DNA of 64,000 bases from Druceiella hillmani. Taxonomy: Eukaryota > Arthropoda > Insecta > Lepidoptera > Hepialidae. The position numbers were made by a program, and so were the translations under genes. The stretch is from positions 3,693,501-3,757,500 of the forward strand of contig JAYKKI010000132.1 of the NCBI GenBank assembly GCA_039881145.1, read 5' to 3'. Below, in pieces: positions 61,120-64,000 of this stretch (the stretch's first letter is position 1; every line of letters begins with the position of its first letter). The notes beneath the pieces were generated by a model. It was not told the DNA's origin. It did not search any database and saw only the letters and a program-made list of their open reading frames with translations.

Positions 61120-63300
61120 TCCAATTCATAAAAGTTCTTTACCTTCTAAAATTTCTTATTAATTAAAAAGTTGTTAAGTGCAACTTAGATATTACGAACG
61201 GTGAGCGCTTTATCTGGAAAGTTTTCAAGTTTAACAGAAAAAGAACAATTATTTGTTGAATATTAAATTATTACACGCTTTCTGGTTGTATATTTTCATT
61301 AACTCGACTTATTTGAGGAGATCGAGGAGGCGTTTTGTAAATTTTATTGGGAATCAAATAGTTTTCCTACTAAGAAGTGGGCCAAAGTCTGGAGAAGGCA
61401 GTAGTAATTTGAGATAAGGTCTACGGAATACAGTTGGGCACGAAGCGTTTCAAAGTTCTGGTATTGTAGTTTCAGCAATATTGTTTGAGCGTCGTATGGT
61501 ACTACGGTGCATTGTCCTGCTAGAGACTTGGCCTTAGTCTATTCACCAATCGACTCAGGCCATCATCACATTGTAAGTCGTGCGGCAATAGAGTTGACCT
61601 GAGTATATTTACCAACCTTGGCTGCTGAATTACAAGCTTTTCGATTAGTTTGCGTATTTAATTATAGCAAACGTTCGCTCTAATAGATTAACCAGACTAT
61701 AAGAAGTTGTAGTTGATAACAGTGGCGCTATAGTACCAAAAACACACCATTAACTTTTTTTATGAATATTTCATTTCAGAAAATTATAGGCACTTTATTT
61801 TTATTCCCTATGAAAATCATTATCCCAAAAGCTTTAAAAAGGATCAATTATTTCTTATCCGATGTGAATATGGTACACCTTCAAGTTGCGACAGCAAAGA
61901 AAGGCAAACTTTGAAACGATATCTCTTCTAATGCTTGTTTGATTCGTGCGGAACCCGTCTATCCAATTTCTTAACTTCACTTATTTGTTGATATTACTTC
62001 AGTGCTCTTATATGATGATTCAAAGAAGTCATACGTATATGTCATACGTGATATCGTCCAAAGTACTATAATAAAACCAGATATATGATGTAAATTTAAT
62101 TAATCGTTACATGGACTAAAACAAGTACATAGATGCTAGAATATGAAATTTAATTTAGTCTTGAAGATATTCGGTTGTGTAATGTATATGTATGGGTATA
62201 TGATGAGATAAGGAGACCAAATGTTATCTTTGTCTCTTCGGTGATGGACTACTCCTTTCAAAAGAGACATAAGTTCTAAATAAGAAAGTCAAAAAAATTA
62301 AACGAGGTAATCTCTCGAATTTTGTAGGTAACCAGAAAGTGAAATGTAGCTGTCACATTTTTATTCACTAGACAAAATATATTGAATTTTTTTAAGTAGA
62401 TTCATTATAAGCGATGCTTATCCCAAAAGTTTTCTAGTTAATACTCATGTAAGCTTGCGCACTAGAGATGTTTAGTCAGGAAAATATTATCCGCATAAAG
62501 AAGCTGTGGGATTGCTAAACTATGCAGCGGCTATAAGTAGACTCAACATTATATTCTCAACAAGTCAAGTTAGTAGATATTTACACTTTTAGCCGCACTC
62601 AGTTAATTGGCCTCATTGGGTAAAAAGTAGTGAGAACGAACGTGCATGCCAATGAATGAATATGACAATGGTACTCGTAATAAATAGGATAAGAAATTAT
62701 TTAATCTTTTGCGAAATGATCAACTCATTTTTATGCTACAAAAATACACCCTCGGACAAAATTAAGAACCCGCCCTATTCTAGTGACCTCATCTTTGATT
62801 ATTTTTGTTAAAACTCTTTCGCTAGGAGAGTTTTATGATGAGTGGATAGTTGTTACGACAAATCATTTCAATAGGGTTGATATGTCTTGTTGTTCTTACG
62901 ATATTAATAATTTTAAATTTTAATGGGTTTGCTCATATTTGATTTTCTTACTTATCAGTTTGTTTGTTATCATTCCAGTTTGCTAAAGTGAGTTAAGGTA
63001 AATATTTTTCTGTGGTTTTCAAGAGTATTTAGTTTAAAACCATGCCACTAGAAGTAACTTCAGTGTGGGTTTTGTGAACCAGGAATCCAGACAACGTTAT
63101 TTCGTTCGAGTACGTGGTGTGCTTCGAACATTTCAATAAATAATATTTCTTCGGTTTCATTCTAGTATAGAGAATATATTCATGAGGTTTTCCTCAAAAT
63201 TTGTATTATTGTGACTGAATTTATCTTAGACAATGCGTATATATTCCACGTTTAAAAATATTACGTGTGTTTGTGTCATATTTACTTATAATTTAGTTTA
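61120..63300. other. Intergenic DNA, slightly GC-richer at 61.3-61.75 kb
   Basis: No gene recognised. The minus strand at about 61450-61560 gives a stop-broken stretch (QDNAP, HTTLKQY) faintly like a Tc1/mariner catalytic segment, too weak to call. CAGTGGCGCTATAGTACC at 61721 looks like a hAT-style end but has no partner. Confidence 0.4.
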
Positions 63301-63303
63301 ATT

Positions 63304-63360
63304 GGTGCTTGTAATTTGGCTCCGTCCAACTACTTGAAGTAATTTGGACGGGGTAGCACC
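63304..63360. repeat. Compound hairpin
   Basis: The inner stem CCGTCCAA C TACTT / AAGTA AT TTGGACGG (63322-63352) is nested in outer arms GGTGCT (63304-63309) and AGCACC (63355-63360). GTAATTTGG also occurs as a direct repeat at 63311 and 63339. It stands out from the AT-rich flanks; possible MITE core or structured RNA. Confidence 0.55.
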
Positions 63361-64000
63361 TTAAATGTTTCAATATAATTAGGAAACTAACGTAAAATAT
63401 TGATGCTAATTTAGTTCAAAAATTTTCTGTTCACCATTATTTTCTCGCTAATTATTAACATGGTCTATTTTTACGAAAGAAATCACCAAATTTTAATTTT
63501 TCGAAGGTTTACTTTGACTATACAAATTAGTTACATTCTATCCATACACTTATCTACACTTTATTCTACACTGCTTTATTTTACGATGAAAATCATATCG
63601 GCAAGTAACGTGACATTTTCACATTATTCATCTTTAGCTTACGATTTATAAAATTTTATCTGTAAAAGACAATTGAGTGCATAATCTCAAACAAAATATG
63701 GAACTCAAAAATAAATGACTTTTTTTGTAACAAAAAAAACTATGCAATTAAAATTATATACACAACAGGAATAAAACTTGTTAGTTCAATTTATTGTCAC
63801 TCCTCACCCCTCAAAGCATGAGTGGATTCTCTTCCATCAGTAAACCTAGAAAACATTTTGAGATTTACCATGATCAATCTATAAAGGATTGACCTGGTTG
63901 CTAATAATGTTATCCCACAGTGTCTTAACTGTGTCTCCATTCCACGGAGGAGGAAAGGAAAAGGAAGATCCTTTCCTCCTTGAGGGGGAGGACACACGGT
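63361..64000. other. Intergenic DNA with a GC/purine-rich end
   Basis: No gene recognised. The last ~130 bp (from about 63870) are unusually G/A-rich on the plus strand (GGAGGAGGAAAGGAAAAGGA) and open on the minus strand. The feature continues past the window edge, so it cannot be identified. Confidence 0.4.

Noticed and set aside
61440..61570. Minus-strand QDNAP...HTTLKQY, like a Tc1/mariner catalytic segment
   Set aside because: Only about 20 residues, broken by stops, with no other transposase motif or TIR nearby.
61721..61738. CAGTGGCGCTATAGTACC as a hAT terminal repeat
   Set aside because: No inverted partner or 8-bp duplication found in the window.

Overview
This window is AT-rich, gene-poor, repeat-dense eukaryotic DNA, most likely from an insect. 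Three observations point there. Several dispersed repeats belong to types common in insect genomes: the repeat ending in a GGGTTC...GAACCC hairpin at 52.6-52.96 kb, and the CTAGCT...CGCGACTTC-type repeat at 55.7-56.0 kb. The transposon families (RepHel Helitron with a Pif1-type helicase, ZBED-like hAT, DD41D-type mariner, non-LTR retrotransposons) are common in insects. There is no bacterial, organellar or viral gene organisation. I found no host gene I can defend and no intact CDS; every recognisable coding region is a decayed transposon gene. Species cannot be told from the sequence.

Layout. 0-6 kb: AT desert with long (AT)n arrays, a 240-bp foldback element (3.3-3.5 kb), a smaller hairpin (4.4 kb), and a foldback built from two copies of Helitron subterminal sequence (5.15-5.62 kb). 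7.4-9.35 kb: minus-strand hAT transposase relic beginning with a BED zinc finger, with a CpG-rich block directly upstream of its start. 11.6 kb: compound CA/CG microsatellite. 12.7-15.25 kb: a T-rich degenerate tandem block running into about ten copies of a ~165-bp repeat. 17.05 kb: a 29-bp-stem hairpin. 17.218-23.109 kb: a full-length but inactivated autonomous Helitron, with 5' TC, 3' hairpin plus CTAG, A/T flanks, a triplicated 5' region and a RepHel pseudogene.

23-40 kb is mostly featureless AT-rich DNA, apart from a ~123-bp satellite-like array at 28.3-29.8 kb (about 12 copies) and an arm-only copy of the 3.3-kb foldback at 35.2 kb. 40.1-40.9 kb holds a plus-strand non-LTR reverse transcriptase relic. 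42.2-42.8 kb holds a second, different RT relic on the minus strand. Beside it, inside an (AT)n array, is a 1318-bp mariner-like element with 31-bp terminal inverted repeats and TA flanks. A candidate LTR and a degenerate tRNA-like/SINE-like patch follow (44.3 and 46.1 kb). The rest is AT-rich DNA with microsatellites, short duplications, a 193-bp duplicated GC-rich unit (53.3-53.5 kb) and two hairpins near the end (61.05 and 63.3 kb).

The recognisable pieces are independent mobile elements at different stages of decay; nothing suggests an operon or cooperating genes. The most informative signals are the Helitron with its mutated HUH motif and amplified 5' end, the bounded DD41D-type mariner, the two satellite-like arrays, and the foldback family with a second, partial copy 32 kb away.
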